Source: Mucilaginibacter flavus
Lineage (GTDB): Bacteria > Bacteroidota > Bacteroidia > Sphingobacteriales > Sphingobacteriaceae
Length of the DNA stretch: 64,000 bases
NCBI RefSeq assembly: GCF_030409315.1
Contig: NZ_JAUFPS010000012.1
Location: 171,820-235,819, forward strand
Reading direction: 5' to 3'
The notes beneath the pieces were generated by a model. The model was not told the DNA's origin, did not search any database, and was given only the letters and a program-made list of their open reading frames with translations. The position numbers and the translations under genes were made by a program. Of this stretch, positions 1-8,820 are shown piece by piece (the first letter of the stretch is position 1; each line of letters starts with the position of its first letter).

Positions 1-681
1 GCTGAAGTTTTGGCTAAGCTTGATTTAAGCGGCACACAATCTAAATTACTGGCCATAGTAGCCAACTACCGCGGTGCCGAAGAAGCTGTTAAACACAGGG
101 AGATCACTTACCTGGGGTATCCATTTTCTATCTCTGAGACTTTTCAACTGCGCAACACCAATACCACACTACTCCAATCCTTTGATAATGTAAAACGGAT
201 GCAGGAATTAGCCGCTGGTAACGATAAAAAATTACTGGTTTACCTATCTATGGGTTTTGGCAACCCTTACGGGGATGAATGGAATACAGGCATCATTCAT
301 GAGTGGGCAGAAAAACTGGTAAACGAAGGCATCCACAATATAGCTTTGGCCGATACCATAGGCATTGCCAATGCAGACCAAATCAGCGGTATTTATCCTG
401 AGCTTTGCAGGCAATTCCCGCAGGCCGAATTTGGAATCCACCTGCACAGCACACCAGATACCTGGCACCCCAAAATAGATGCAGCATACCAAAGCGGCTG
501 CCAGCGCTTTGACGTAGCCATTAAAGGCTACGGAGGCTGCCCAATGGCCTCAGACGACCTTACAGGCAATATCGCCACAGAAAACCTATTAGGTTACCTC
601 CAATCGCAAAACGAGCCCACAGGGCTTAATATGGACAAATTTAGGGAGGCGATGGACTATGCGGGGAGAGTATTTCTTTAG
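1..681 (+). CDS. Hydroxymethylglutaryl-CoA lyase, 3' part (5' end outside window)
   Basis: This is the C-terminal 226 residues of an HMG-CoA lyase, the TIM-barrel enzyme that splits HMG-CoA into acetyl-CoA and acetoacetate in leucine breakdown. The reading frame is open from base 1, so the true start lies outside the window. Family marks are SETFQLRNTNT near the start, the GFGNPYGDEWN loop, the metal-site segment GIHLHSTPD (HxH on a barrel strand) and the GGCPMASDDLTGNIATENL segment, which holds the conserved glycine-cysteine loop of HMG-CoA lyases. The full family length is about 280-300 residues, so roughly a quarter is missing. An isopropylmalate-synthase-like aldolase is less likely because of the GGCP loop. 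Confidence 0.88.
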   Translation, partial: AEVLAKLDLSGTQSKLLAIVANYRGAEEAVKHREITYLGYPFSISETFQLRNTNTTLLQSFDNVKRMQELAAGNDKKLLVYLSMGFGNPYGDEWNTGIIHEWAEKLVNEGIHNIALADTIGIANADQISGIYPELCRQFPQAEFGIHLHSTPDTWHPKIDAAYQSGCQRFDVAIKGYGGCPMASDDLTGNIATENLLGYLQSQNEPTGLNMDKFREAMDYAGRVFL

Positions 682-867
682 ATGTGCAGATTTCAGATGT
701 GCAGATGAGGGAATTGATGTGCAGGTATGCAGATGATGAATGTTTGAATTTAAGCTGATTTTTGACTATCAAATTCATCTAAAATCCGATAAATCAAATA
801 AATCAGCTTAATCTCGGTTCAGAAAAAATCATTTGCAGATCTGCACATTTGAAATCTGCACATCTAC
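681..867. repeat. Inverted repeat between convergent genes
   Basis: A left arm at 681-707 (GATGTGCAGATTTCAGATG and following) is matched in reverse by the right arm at 830-867. About 120 bases between them contain an A/T-rich stretch resembling a scattered 'GAACC...GATTAA' repeat. It lies between the convergent lyase and ROK genes and may serve as a transcript end. The right arm overlaps the last four bases of the ROK gene. Confidence 0.5.
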
Positions 868-2090
868 GCAGTTGCCTTCGCAGCCTTCACCACTTTCGCT
901 TTTACAGATTTATCGAAATTTTCCATTACCAATACGGCTGCGCCAACTAATTCGGCATCGAAGCCAAGTTCTGATACCAGCAATTCAGTCCCTTTGGATA
1001 AACGGGGGATACAGTATTTGTGTAAAGCCTGCTGAATGGGGGCCATTAATATTTTGGCCACTTTTGCGCCGCGGCCACTCAATACAATGGTCGCCGGGTT
1101 CATGATATGAATGAGGATGGCCAGGGCCTTCCCTATTTTGTAGCCTGCATCTGATAACAGCTCGATCGCAAACTGATCGCCGTGATTGGCGGCATCTAAG
1201 AGGGCATCGCCCATTAATTTCGAGTGATCGTTGGTATTATGCTTTAAACTGGTTATACGGCCTTGTTTAATGCCTTCAATGGCTTTTTGAGCAACCACCA
1301 GCATCGATGCCTCGGCTTCTAAACAACCACGTTTACCGCACTCGCAAAGGGAACCGTCTTCTGATAAAGGGATGTGACTTAACTCACCCGCGAAACCGGT
1401 GTGGCCTCTAAACAACTTGCCGTTAACAATCATCCCCAAACCTATACCCCAGCCCAGGTTAATCACCATTACTTCGGTTTGCGCTTTGGCAATGCCAAAT
1501 TTTTGCTCGGCAAGGGCAATTAAGCTCGAATCATTATCGATATAAGTAGTAATCCCGGTATGTTCGGTAAGATAAGCGGTAAGGCTGCCGTTAGCATCGA
1601 GGTAAGTATAGTTGATTCCTTCAGTTACATTAATGAAACCAGGCATACCGATACCGATACCTGCGATTTTACCTTTGGCTATGCCCGAATCTTTGATATA
1701 GCTATTAATCTGGTTGGTAAGGATAGTAAGCGCGCTTGGGTTGTTAAGCAGTTTAAGCTCAAAAGTAAGCATATCTGCAACCGGGCTGTTCTGCAAATCA
1801 AACAATTGGATGCGTGCCGTAAGCTGATCAAGCGCTACCGCCAGTATATACATGGCATTTGCCTTTACCGAATACATTAACGGGCGACGGCCACCACTTG
1901 AAGGAGCGTAACCATGCTCAACCACAAAACCTTCGTGCATTAATTCGTTTACGGCCTTGGCTATTGATGGAATACTTTTTTCAAACAAATCGCTCAATCC
2001 CGCGCATGACATGGCTTTGTTAAAGTAAAGCCGCTTAATAATCATGTTTTTTAGCTGACTGCCCTTGATACCTTTAGTTTCGGCTTCCAT
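864..2090 (-). CDS. ROK family transcriptional regulator
   Basis: This 408-residue protein has an N-terminal winged helix-turn-helix (about residues 10-75, 'SQLKNMIIKRLYFNKAMS') followed by an actin-like ROK sugar-kinase fold. The ROK region shows a GIGIGMPGFIN phosphate-loop motif, NLGWGIGLGMI and the zinc-binding cluster CECGKRGCLE preceded by GELSHIPL (His plus three Cys). This is the architecture of NagC/XylR-type regulators, which sense a sugar and repress its catabolic genes. The start is an ATG that places the HTH at the extreme N-terminus. No sugar operon adjoins it; the nearest glycosidase is the GH3 gene 2 kb away. The effector is unknown. Confidence 0.85.
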   Translation of the reverse strand: MEAETKGIKGSQLKNMIIKRLYFNKAMSCAGLSDLFEKSIPSIAKAVNELMHEGFVVEHGYAPSSGGRRPLMYSVKANAMYILAVALDQLTARIQLFDLQNSPVADMLTFELKLLNNPSALTILTNQINSYIKDSGIAKGKIAGIGIGMPGFINVTEGINYTYLDANGSLTAYLTEHTGITTYIDNDSSLIALAEQKFGIAKAQTEVMVINLGWGIGLGMIVNGKLFRGHTGFAGELSHIPLSEDGSLCECGKRGCLEAEASMLVVAQKAIEGIKQGRITSLKHNTNDHSKLMGDALLDAANHGDQFAIELLSDAGYKIGKALAILIHIMNPATIVLSGRGAKVAKILMAPIQQALHKYCIPRLSKGTELLVSELGFDAELVGAAVLVMENFDKSVKAKVVKAAKATA

Positions 2091-2366
2091 TCAATAATTA
2101 ATAGTTAAAGATTTTAAAAGACCTAATGTAAGTTTTTAAAGTTCATAAAAATATAAATAAAGTATTAAACTACAACTGTAAACATTACGGTTTTTAACTG
2201 GCTGATTAATTGACAAAAATAAACAAACTTAACAGAATGGTAATATAGGTAATAATATTTTGCAGATGGGAATGGTAGATTTTATGTAAAGTAAATCACA
2301 TTTAGGAAGAAGGCATTTTGTATAAACCTCAGTTTTAACATAGCCATGTTGTTTTAAAAATAGTTA

Positions 2367-2542
2367 GCCGCTATGCGCAATGTCATTAAGTTAAGGAAAA
2401 AAAGAATTAGAAATAATATCGAATAATGAATTTCGAATGTCCAACACCGAAGGGTTTTACTTCATTATTCGATATTGGACATTCAGTGTTCGATATTAAA
2501 TCAACATTAAATCATTAACTTAATGACATTTCGCTATGCGGC
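2367..2542. repeat. MITE-like nested inverted-repeat element, copy 1
   Basis: Terminal arms at 2367-2396 and 2513-2542 are about 30-base imperfect inverted repeats built on the core AATGTCATTAAGTTAAGG. Inside is a second inverted pair based on ATATCGAATAATGA and TTCATTATTCGATATT, a sequence type common between genes in Bacteroidetes. No coding capacity was seen. Together with copy 2 it occupies most of the 876-base gap between the ROK and VOC genes. Confidence 0.6.
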
Positions 2543-2578
2543 ATCTTGTATTTGGGGTGTATGGGCTACAAACAGGTG

Positions 2579-2793
2579 GTCGCTACGCGCAATGTCTTTA
2601 AGTTAAGGATTTTCTCCCCCATAGGGGGTAGAGCTTTGTAGAAAAACAGGAGATAATGCTCCGTGCCGTAGGTACGGAACCTGTGTAGCGTACCTACGGC
2701 ACGCAAAAAATATTAATTTCGCATGCTACAAAGCTTTTGCTCCGATGGAGCAACCTGTCAATCTCTTAACTTAATGACATTGCGCTAGGCGAC
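2579..2793. repeat. MITE-like nested inverted-repeat element, copy 2
   Basis: The terminal arms (2579-2609 and 2764-2793) carry nearly the same end sequence as copy 1 (GCGCAATGTC, one to three varied bases, then TTAAGTTAAGG). The interior is different. It holds a perfect 15-base inverted repeat CGTGCCGTAGGTACG/CGTACCTACGGCACG at 2662-2676 and 2689-2703, flanked by AGCTTTGTAG/CTACAAAGCT. Further REP-like pieces of the type CTACAAACAGGT/ACCTGTTTGTAG flank it at 2566 and 2843. No gene was found here. Confidence 0.6.
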
Positions 2794-2966
2794 ATAAATG
2801 ATAAACGCAGATCATTGCTAAAACTACCTTTATGCCGCATAGCGGCTACCTGTTTGTAGAAAAAACACATACAAGATTTTATGCACCGTAGGTGCTACCT
2901 ATCCGGATGCGAAGTAAGGCACTTCCTGTTTGATTTAATAGCCCGTATACTTTCTCCATACGTTGT

Positions 2967-3389
2967 TTACTCTTTTTGCATAAACATCCAACGCTGGCCT
3001 TCCAGATCGGCCGCGCGGTAACGGGTGCCGGGGTAACCTTCTTCAATCTGCGACAAAACGATGGCGCCGCCTGCCTGCGCCTTTTCACAATGCTGCTTTA
3101 CATCATCTACATAAACCAAAACGCCATTGATAACATAGGGAACCGTATAAGCTTTTGCTGCAATTGCGCAATTTTCAACGTGGTGTTTGGGGCTTTGGTA
3201 ATCGGGAGTTGGTTCGGCCAGCATAATAATGTTATCGCCCATAGCTATTTCACCATGAGCAAGGCGGCCCTGGTCGTTAGTCATGCGGGTTACTTCGGTA
3301 AAGCCAAATGCCTTACAAAGCCATTCCATAGCAGCCACACCATCCTCATAGGATAGCATGGGAATAATTTGTTGGGTTGATGTGCTCAT
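2967..3389 (-). CDS. VOC superfamily protein (glyoxalase/bleomycin-resistance fold)
   Basis: This 140-residue protein has the two beta-alpha-beta-beta-beta units of the VOC fold. The N-terminal unit opens 'IIPMLSYEDGVAAMEWL', followed by HGEIAMGDNIIML. The C-terminal unit has VLVYVDDVKQHCEKAQAGGA and GTRYRAADLEGQRWMF, typical of PhnB/YycE-like VOC proteins. Candidate metal ligands are the His of LAHGEIA and acidic residues of the second unit. The substrate cannot be read from the sequence. It is a single gene, and its 5' end is 68 bases from the start of that strand's upstream neighbour. Confidence 0.8.
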   Translation of the reverse strand: MSTSTQQIIPMLSYEDGVAAMEWLCKAFGFTEVTRMTNDQGRLAHGEIAMGDNIIMLAEPTPDYQSPKHHVENCAIAAKAYTVPYVINGVLVYVDDVKQHCEKAQAGGAIVLSQIEEGYPGTRYRAADLEGQRWMFMQKE

Positions 3390-3457
3390 GACGTTTTCAA
3401 TTAGTGATTATCAACAAGCCCTGCATGAAAAAATTAAGCATAAAAAACAACTATGCC

Positions 3458-3910
3458 TTATTCCTCTTCGCTAAAATCATCAAGCACACCAGTGTACTCG
3501 CTCCAATCGGGGTCATCGTTAGCTATAATGGTGATGGGCAGTTCTTCAAACTGAGCCAAAGCGATATTCAATCTTTCACCGGCTATGTCAATATCAGTAG
3601 TATACCAACCCCACCATCGTTCATTTTCGCCGGTGAATACAAAGGTAAGGATGCTTTGGTTATCCTGTTCCAGCAGGCTTCTAAGGACCTCTTCAACCCG
3701 TTCCATCAAATCCAGGTCGATACCATCGGGCAGTTGGTTTGTGCTGTTGGGCTGATAGGCAAATATTACATCCAATCGTTGGTTGTAAAGACCGGTATCC
3801 ATAAAATTATAAATATTGGGTCGGTACCTTACCCAAACAGGCAATCCATCTACGTTATCAAATTCGGTTTCAACCCATGCATCGCTCAGGGGCATATCTT
3901 CTATCATCAT
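3458..3910 (-). CDS. DUF695-like hypothetical protein
   Basis: A 150-residue acidic soluble protein with no signal peptide. The order of features (an N-terminal 'VWVRYRPN' strand, an E-rich helix ending EEVLRSLLEQDNQSILTFVFTGENERWWGWYT, then ITIIANDDPDWSEY) resembles DUF695 proteins, whose function is unknown. It starts with two adjacent ATG codons, either of which would serve. It lies between the GH3 terminator and the VOC gene, all on the minus strand, and is probably transcribed separately from GH3. Confidence 0.6.
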   Translation of the reverse strand: MMIEDMPLSDAWVETEFDNVDGLPVWVRYRPNIYNFMDTGLYNQRLDVIFAYQPNSTNQLPDGIDLDLMERVEEVLRSLLEQDNQSILTFVFTGENERWWGWYTTDIDIAGERLNIALAQFEELPITIIANDDPDWSEYTGVLDDFSEEE

Positions 3911-3927
3911 ACCTCAATATTACAAAA

Positions 3928-3958
3928 AAGACTTGCGAATCAATCATCCGCAAGTCTT
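3928..3958 (-). terminator. Rho-independent terminator of the GH3 gene
   Basis: A 10-base-pair stem, AAGACTTGCG/CGCAAGTCTT, with an 11-base loop is followed on the minus strand by a run of T. It lies 47 bases downstream of the GH3 stop and upstream of the DUF695-like gene. Confidence 0.7.
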
Positions 3959-4004
3959 CAAATTTTTAATTTTGCTTTAAGCTTTCCGCCTTCGGCTTTC
4001 TGCT

Positions 4005-6422
4005 TTATTGTACTTCAAACTCCTTCTTCAGCTTAATGTCTTCAGATGAGCTGCCTATCATCACCATAAACTTACCGGGCTCCACCGTCCAGTTCATGTT
4101 TTTATCCAACAGGGCCAGGTCATCGGGGTGTAGGGTAAATTGCACGGTTTTCTTTTCACCGGGCTTAAGGTTTACGCGTTCAAACCCGCGCAAATCGTAT
4201 TCGTAAGTGGTAACGCTGCTTATCTCATCTTTTAAATAAAGCTGCACCACGTCGTCGCCGGCACGTGCACGGTTATTGGTTACATCAACAGTTACCTGTA
4301 CATCGCCCTGGGCGTTTTCTTTTTCTGGCGATACTGTTAGGTTGCTGTACTCAAATGTAGTATAGCTTAAACCGTAGCCATAAGGATACAACGCACCATT
4401 CACGCTGGTTTTGCCCCAGCTGTTTTGACCGCCCTGCCCTGCCTGGGCATTGGGTTTAAACGGAAAGTTAAACTCAATTTGGCCCGTAGTTTTAGGGAAG
4501 GTGATAGGCAGCTTTCCACCCGGATTGTTATCACCAAACAAAGTTTCGGCAATTACCCTGCCGCTTTGCACACTGGGGAACCAGGCTTCTAAAATAGCCG
4601 GCACATATTTATTTTCCCAGTTGATGGTAAGCGGCTGCCCGTTGATCATCACCATCACCACAGGTTTACCAGTAGCCTGCAAGGCTTGTATCAGCTTTAA
4701 TTGACGCCCAGGCAGGTTTAAACCCGTGCGCGACAGGCTTTCACCTACCCTATCCACATCCTCGCCTACAACGGCTATAATCACGTCGGCCTGCTTGGCC
4801 TGGTTAACCGCCGAATCGATACCGGCTTGCTCCTGCGCTGTAAGAGGGGTTTCAATAATCTCGCTTTCGGGCCAGCTGGCATCAACCATGTTGCAGCCTT
4901 TGGCGTAGTTTACCTGCGCACCTGCACCTACATATTTTTTAATACCATCAAGCACCGTAGTAACCGGGTTATGCGACGGACCGTATCTGCTGATGGCATA
5001 ATTGGTTTCGGTAGCCAGCGGACCGGTTACCAAAATGTTTTTAAGTTTAGTTTTATCCAAAGGAAGCAAGCTGCCCTGATTTTTAAGCAACACCATCGAT
5101 TCGCGGTTCATTTGTAACGACATTGCCTCATCATCGGCCGTGTGCACCAGCTTATCGGCCGCTTTGGGATCTTTAACATACGGGCTATCAAATAAGCCCA
5201 AACGCATTTTTACCCGCAACACATCCCCCACCCGCGAATCAATCACTTTCATCGAGATCTTGTTCTCTTTAATCAGCTCGCGCAAGGGTAAAATAAAAGT
5301 TTGTGGCATGGTAAAGTTGGTGCGCACGTTAAGTCCGGCTTCAACAGCCTGCCTTACGGCTTCTTTGTAATCGGCAGCCACATGGTGCTTAGAGTATAAA
5401 AACTCCACCGCCTCGCTATCGCTCACTACATAGCCATTAAAGCCAAATTGCTGGCGCAACAGCTGCGTTAAAAAGTAATAACTACCGGTTATAGGTACGC
5501 CATCCCAATCATTATAGCTGCTCATTACGCCCATGGGATGCGCCTCCTGAATCACCCTGCGGAAAGGGTACAGATACACCTGGTGCATTTCCCTTGGTGC
5601 CACATGCGGATCTGTGCGGGCACTACCATCGCGGCCACCTTTGGGTACACTGTATACCGCGAAGTGTTTAAGAGTTGCGGCAATATTTTCTTCCTGCATA
5701 CCCAATACCATTTGTTTACCCATTTCGGCAATATGAAAAGGATCTTCGCCATAACATTCCACCACACGGCCCCAACGCTGGTCGCGGGCGGGATCAAGTA
5801 TGGGTGCGTAAACATTGGTATAACCCAGGGCACGGGCCTCGCGGCCAACCGTTTGACCGGCCTGGCGTACCAATTGTTTATCAAACGTACTGCCGATGCC
5901 TATGGGTGCAGGCAACGGTGTAGCCCTGTCATGATTTAAGCCATGGATACCTTCGTTTGTAAAATCGACCGGGATGCCCATGCGGGTTTCTTCCACAAAC
6001 CATTTTTGGATGGTATTGATAGCCGAAGCATGTTTACTAAACGGAAAAGAATATTGGGTAGGCGCATCATCGGTATGCGAGGTAAGGTTGTTTAATTCCT
6101 CGTCGATATTGGCTATACCATCCTTCCAGATCTCATTTTTCCAGTTAGGTACGGGCATCTCGTCTTTTAAAACCCGTTTGTAGCCGTAAAGCGTGGCCAT
6201 TTGGCAGGTTTTTTCTTCAACGGTCATTTGGCTTAGCAGATCGGCAACACGTTTTTCGATAGTTTGAGAGGGATCTTCAAACACATCCATTTTGCCGTTC
6301 TTGTTAAAATCTATCCAGCCTTTATGGTAAATATTTTTTTGTTGTGCCGATGCCTGCAAAGCCAGCATAGCAAACAGTGCCGATGCCGCGCATACGCGGG
6401 GCAAGTAATATTTTTTCCTCAT
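4005..6422 (-). CDS. Glycoside hydrolase family 3 beta-glucosidase-like enzyme, secreted
   Basis: This 805-residue protein begins with a signal peptide (MRKKYYLPRVCAASALFAML, cleavage after QASA). An EF-hand-like DFNKNGKMDVFED loop follows, then the GH3 TIM barrel. The nucleophile is the Asp of VVSDSEAVE at about residue 335. The alpha/beta sandwich carries VVGEDVDRVGESLSRTGLNL with acid/base candidates. A C-terminal fibronectin-III-like domain ends at the stop. KHFAVYSVPKGGRDG and RDQRWGRVVECYGEDP are standard subsite motifs. The family cleaves beta-glucosides or beta-xylosides outside the cytoplasm; the exact sugar is not determinable. A good minus-strand promoter candidate lies just upstream and a terminator just downstream, so it appears monocistronic. 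Confidence 0.9.
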   Translation of the reverse strand: MRKKYYLPRVCAASALFAMLALQASAQQKNIYHKGWIDFNKNGKMDVFEDPSQTIEKRVADLLSQMTVEEKTCQMATLYGYKRVLKDEMPVPNWKNEIWKDGIANIDEELNNLTSHTDDAPTQYSFPFSKHASAINTIQKWFVEETRMGIPVDFTNEGIHGLNHDRATPLPAPIGIGSTFDKQLVRQAGQTVGREARALGYTNVYAPILDPARDQRWGRVVECYGEDPFHIAEMGKQMVLGMQEENIAATLKHFAVYSVPKGGRDGSARTDPHVAPREMHQVYLYPFRRVIQEAHPMGVMSSYNDWDGVPITGSYYFLTQLLRQQFGFNGYVVSDSEAVEFLYSKHHVAADYKEAVRQAVEAGLNVRTNFTMPQTFILPLRELIKENKISMKVIDSRVGDVLRVKMRLGLFDSPYVKDPKAADKLVHTADDEAMSLQMNRESMVLLKNQGSLLPLDKTKLKNILVTGPLATETNYAISRYGPSHNPVTTVLDGIKKYVGAGAQVNYAKGCNMVDASWPESEIIETPLTAQEQAGIDSAVNQAKQADVIIAVVGEDVDRVGESLSRTGLNLPGRQLKLIQALQATGKPVVMVMINGQPLTINWENKYVPAILEAWFPSVQSGRVIAETLFGDNNPGGKLPITFPKTTGQIEFNFPFKPNAQAGQGGQNSWGKTSVNGALYPYGYGLSYTTFEYSNLTVSPEKENAQGDVQVTVDVTNNRARAGDDVVQLYLKDEISSVTTYEYDLRGFERVNLKPGEKKTVQFTLHPDDLALLDKNMNWTVEPGKFMVMIGSSSEDIKLKKEFEVQ

Positions 6423-6446
6423 GTAGATGAATTGTGGTTAGTATTT

Positions 6447-6481
6447 CAAATATAGGAGAATAAAATAATGCATTGTACAAA
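6447..6481 (-). promoter_or_regulatory. Bacteroidetes-type promoter of the GH3 gene
   Basis: Read on the minus strand, TTTG (6478-6481) and TATATTTG (6447-6454) are 23 bases apart. This matches the Bacteroidetes -33 TTTG / -7 TAnnTTTG consensus. The -7 element ends 25 bases before the GH3 ATG. Confidence 0.55.
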
Positions 6482-6592
6482 TAACACTAAGGTGTTACAA
6501 TGTAGGGAGGATGTAGAGGCCCCCAGCCCCCTAAAGGGGGAGTTTTTGATTTTTTTGGATGTAAACGTATCTTCGAATTAAATACCTGCTAA

Positions 6593-7096
6593 ATGAAACT
6601 GCTTTTACTTCTATTCTTTTTAAACCATCATCCGGTTGATACTACTACTAAAAATGGTCGTTTTATCGCGATGGAGTACAAAGGCATGTCAAATTGTATT
6701 TATGAAGTAACCATTAATGACAGCCTGATCATAGGAGCCAAAGTAAATGGCTATATTACCGTTCAACCTAATTTTGGCATCGGCACAAGCGTACCTCGCG
6801 ATGTGATGCATAACCCCGAGGCTTACGTTAACAAAAAGAAAGCGGCAAAATACGTGGATAAAAATATGGGCAACGATAAATTCATCAACGCCGACGGACA
6901 GAATTTCATCATCAGGCGAAAGGATGTTAAAAATATTTATATCAATACCGAGCCCAAATGGGGAATGGGTTACTATCCACAAAGCGGCCGCATTATGATT
7001 GAATCACCGGAAACACCCTATAATAAAACTGCCCTGCGCGATCTTATCCTTGTTGGCGACCAAAACGCGCAGGATGTGCTCAAAATATTCAAATAA
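6593..7096 (+). CDS. Hypothetical protein
   Basis: A 167-residue protein that I do not recognise. It has a short hydrophobic N-terminus (MKLLLLLFFL), which could be a weak signal peptide, although no clear cleavage site follows. The rest is basic and soluble, with 'CIYEVTINDSLIIGAKVNGYI' and 'IIRRKDVKNIYI' beta-strand-like stretches. It stands alone between the divergent GH3 gene and the co-directional kelch gene, 124 bases from the latter. A copy of the scattered repeat ending CCCTAAAGGGGGAGTTTTTG lies upstream at about 6520-6550. Confidence 0.6.
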   Translation: MKLLLLLFFLNHHPVDTTTKNGRFIAMEYKGMSNCIYEVTINDSLIIGAKVNGYITVQPNFGIGTSVPRDVMHNPEAYVNKKKAAKYVDKNMGNDKFINADGQNFIIRRKDVKNIYINTEPKWGMGYYPQSGRIMIESPETPYNKTALRDLILVGDQNAQDVLKIFK

Positions 7097-7220
7097 ATTT
7101 TATCAAGACGCTACTATTTTAGAGGTTAGAAGAACTTGTAATTATTACGATACAATTAAATTACCCTTTTGAAATAATATTTAATAATATCTAAATTCAC
7201 CTAACCAAACACTATCTGTT

Positions 7221-8222
7221 ATGAAAACGTCTAAACTCCTTTTCGCACTACTAATTATTACAGGCTTAACCACCGCTAAAAACGAAGTAAAAGCCCAGGC
7301 AGATACCGCCAACATAACTTTTAAAAACACCGCAAATTTGCCCTACCCCCTAACCTGGAATACACCGGTTACCGATGGTACTTACATTTACGCCATTGCC
7401 GGCTACCAGGGTCGCGGTGGTTATTCAAATGATGTTTTGAAATATGATCCGCAGGTAAACCGCTGGTCGGTACTAACCAATATTGGCGGTAACCGAATAC
7501 AGGCGGCTGCCGCTTACGTGCCAGTAACTAATAAAATATATGTTTTTGGTGGTATTAGCGGACAAGGCCGTGCCACTAATATTTACCAGAGTGTACAAAC
7601 CATAGATGTTAAAACCGGCGAAGTTGCAAACCTGCATGCTCAAAATCCCGAGGCTACTACCTACGGTTGTGCTGTTGAATATAACAATAAGATATACTTA
7701 TTTGGCGGCAGCCGGGAGAAAGAACGCACCAGTAACTCCCTTTATGAATTTGACCCGCAGACCGAAAAGTTTACCCAACTGGCAGCCATGCCCGAAAGTC
7801 TGCAAGCTGCGGGCACGGTTGTTAACGGCGTTATTTACACCGTTGGCGGTTATGACGCTTTCTTAAAGCGCCAGTCATCAAACGTAAACGCTTACGATAT
7901 TAAAACCAACACCTGGAAAACGGTTTGTAAAATGCCACAGTTCATGTCGGCTAATAGTGTGGCTGCCTTAGGCGATAAAATTTTTATTACAGGTGCTTAT
8001 GATGATGAATACTTAACTGCTTATTATGATATCAGCACCAACAAATTCGTAAAACTTAAATCAAATATGGAACCACGCAGGGCTACCGCATCGGCAGTAT
8101 TTAATAATTATTTATTTGTATTTGGTGGCACAAGCCGGTTTAAAGCAGCCAATGCTTCCACGTTGCAATCGGCACAGGTGGCTAATTTGAGTGGCTTTTT
8201 AAGAACGAGCGCGAGCAAGTAA
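7221..8222 (+). CDS. Secreted kelch-repeat beta-propeller protein
   Basis: A 333-residue protein with a signal peptide (MKTSKLLFALLIITGLTTAK, Ala-Gln-like cleavage near VKAQA). Five to six kelch motifs of about 48 residues follow, for example 'YIYAIAGYQGRGGYSNDV', 'KIYVFGGISGQGRATN', 'KIYLFGGSREKERTSN', 'VIYTVGGYDAFL' and 'YLFVFGGTSRF'. Each carries the Gly-Gly pair and downstream Tyr/Trp. Kelch propellers bind proteins or sugars; no catalytic residue set is evident, so an enzymatic role (such as sialic acid mutarotase) is not supported. It is a single gene followed by a hairpin. Confidence 0.8.
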   Translation: MKTSKLLFALLIITGLTTAKNEVKAQADTANITFKNTANLPYPLTWNTPVTDGTYIYAIAGYQGRGGYSNDVLKYDPQVNRWSVLTNIGGNRIQAAAAYVPVTNKIYVFGGISGQGRATNIYQSVQTIDVKTGEVANLHAQNPEATTYGCAVEYNNKIYLFGGSREKERTSNSLYEFDPQTEKFTQLAAMPESLQAAGTVVNGVIYTVGGYDAFLKRQSSNVNAYDIKTNTWKTVCKMPQFMSANSVAALGDKIFITGAYDDEYLTAYYDISTNKFVKLKSNMEPRRATASAVFNNYLFVFGGTSRFKAANASTLQSAQVANLSGFLRTSASK

Positions 8223-8245
8223 AACGGGATAAGGTGCAGAATCCA

Positions 8246-8276
8246 GACTAACGAAGTTTTAAACACTTCGTTAGTC
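8246..8276. terminator. Hairpin terminator between convergent kelch and macro-domain genes
   Basis: An 11-base-pair stem (GACTAACGAAG/CTTCGTTAGTC) with an A/T loop is followed by TTTCG. The core ACGAAGTTTTAAA-ACTTCGT recurs at 56641-56671, so this is a scattered repeat doing terminator duty. Confidence 0.55.
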
Positions 8277-8295
8277 TTTCGCCTCAGCAACCATA

Positions 8296-8814
8296 CTACA
8301 ACATCCCCTTATAAATACCGCAATTTTCATCATCAAAACAAACAAAAATTACTTGCTTAACAGTTTCATTATCGGCTAAAAAATCCTGTACGGTTTTAAT
8401 GGCTATTGCGGCCGCTTTCTTTTTGGGAAAGTGGTAAATACCAGTGCTGATATTAGGAAAAGCGATAGTTTCTACCTGGTTTTCGGCGGCTAACTTAAGG
8501 CTGTTTAAATAAGCTGATGCCAATAACCCCTCCTCGCCTTTACCGCCATTATTATAAACCGGACCAACCGTATGGATCACATATTTGGCAGGCAGGTTGC
8601 CGCCGGTAGTAATTACAGCCTCACCGGTTTTGCAACCTCCCTGGCGGTTACGGATCTGGATACACTCTTCCAAAATAGCTTTACCGCCGGCCCTGTGTAT
8701 AGCGCCGTCAACGCCACCGCCACCCAACAATGAGGTATTGGCAGCGTTAACAATAGCATCGGCATTTACCTTGGTGATATCACCTTGTATTAATTTTATT
8801 CGTTGGTTAGTCAT
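8296..8814 (-). CDS. Macro-domain protein, O-acetyl-ADP-ribose deacetylase-like
   Basis: A 172-residue single macro domain. It shows the ADP-ribose-binding motifs of the MacroD/YmdB class: '[34 protein letters not shown]', the '[22 protein letters not shown]' strand and '[19 protein letters not shown]'. The Asn-Ala-Ala-Asn and [10 protein letters not shown] elements match enzymes that remove acetyl from O-acetyl-ADP-ribose or ADP-ribose from acidic residues. It follows the ferritin-like gene by only 6 bases and is probably cotranscribed with it. Confidence 0.92.
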   Translation of the reverse strand: MTNQRIKLIQGDITKVNADAIVNAANTSLLGGGGVDGAIHRAGGKAILEECIQIRNRQGGCKTGEAVITTGGNLPAKYVIHTVGPVYNNGGKGEEGLLASAYLNSLKLAAENQVETIAFPNISTGIYHFPKKKAAAIAIKTVQDFLADNETVKQVIFVCFDDENCGIYKGML

Positions 8815-8820
8815 TATTAA

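Noticed and set aside
2091..2966. Possible CRISPR array in the repeat-rich gap
   Set aside because: Repeats are inverted pairs, few in number and unequally spaced, and no cas gene is present.
2879..3088. Minus-strand reading frame overlapping the VOC gene
   Set aside because: Shifted frame of the VOC coding region ending in REP-like sequence.
5538..5939. Plus-strand frames opposite the GH3 gene
   Set aside because: Antisense shadows of an intact, well-recognised enzyme gene.
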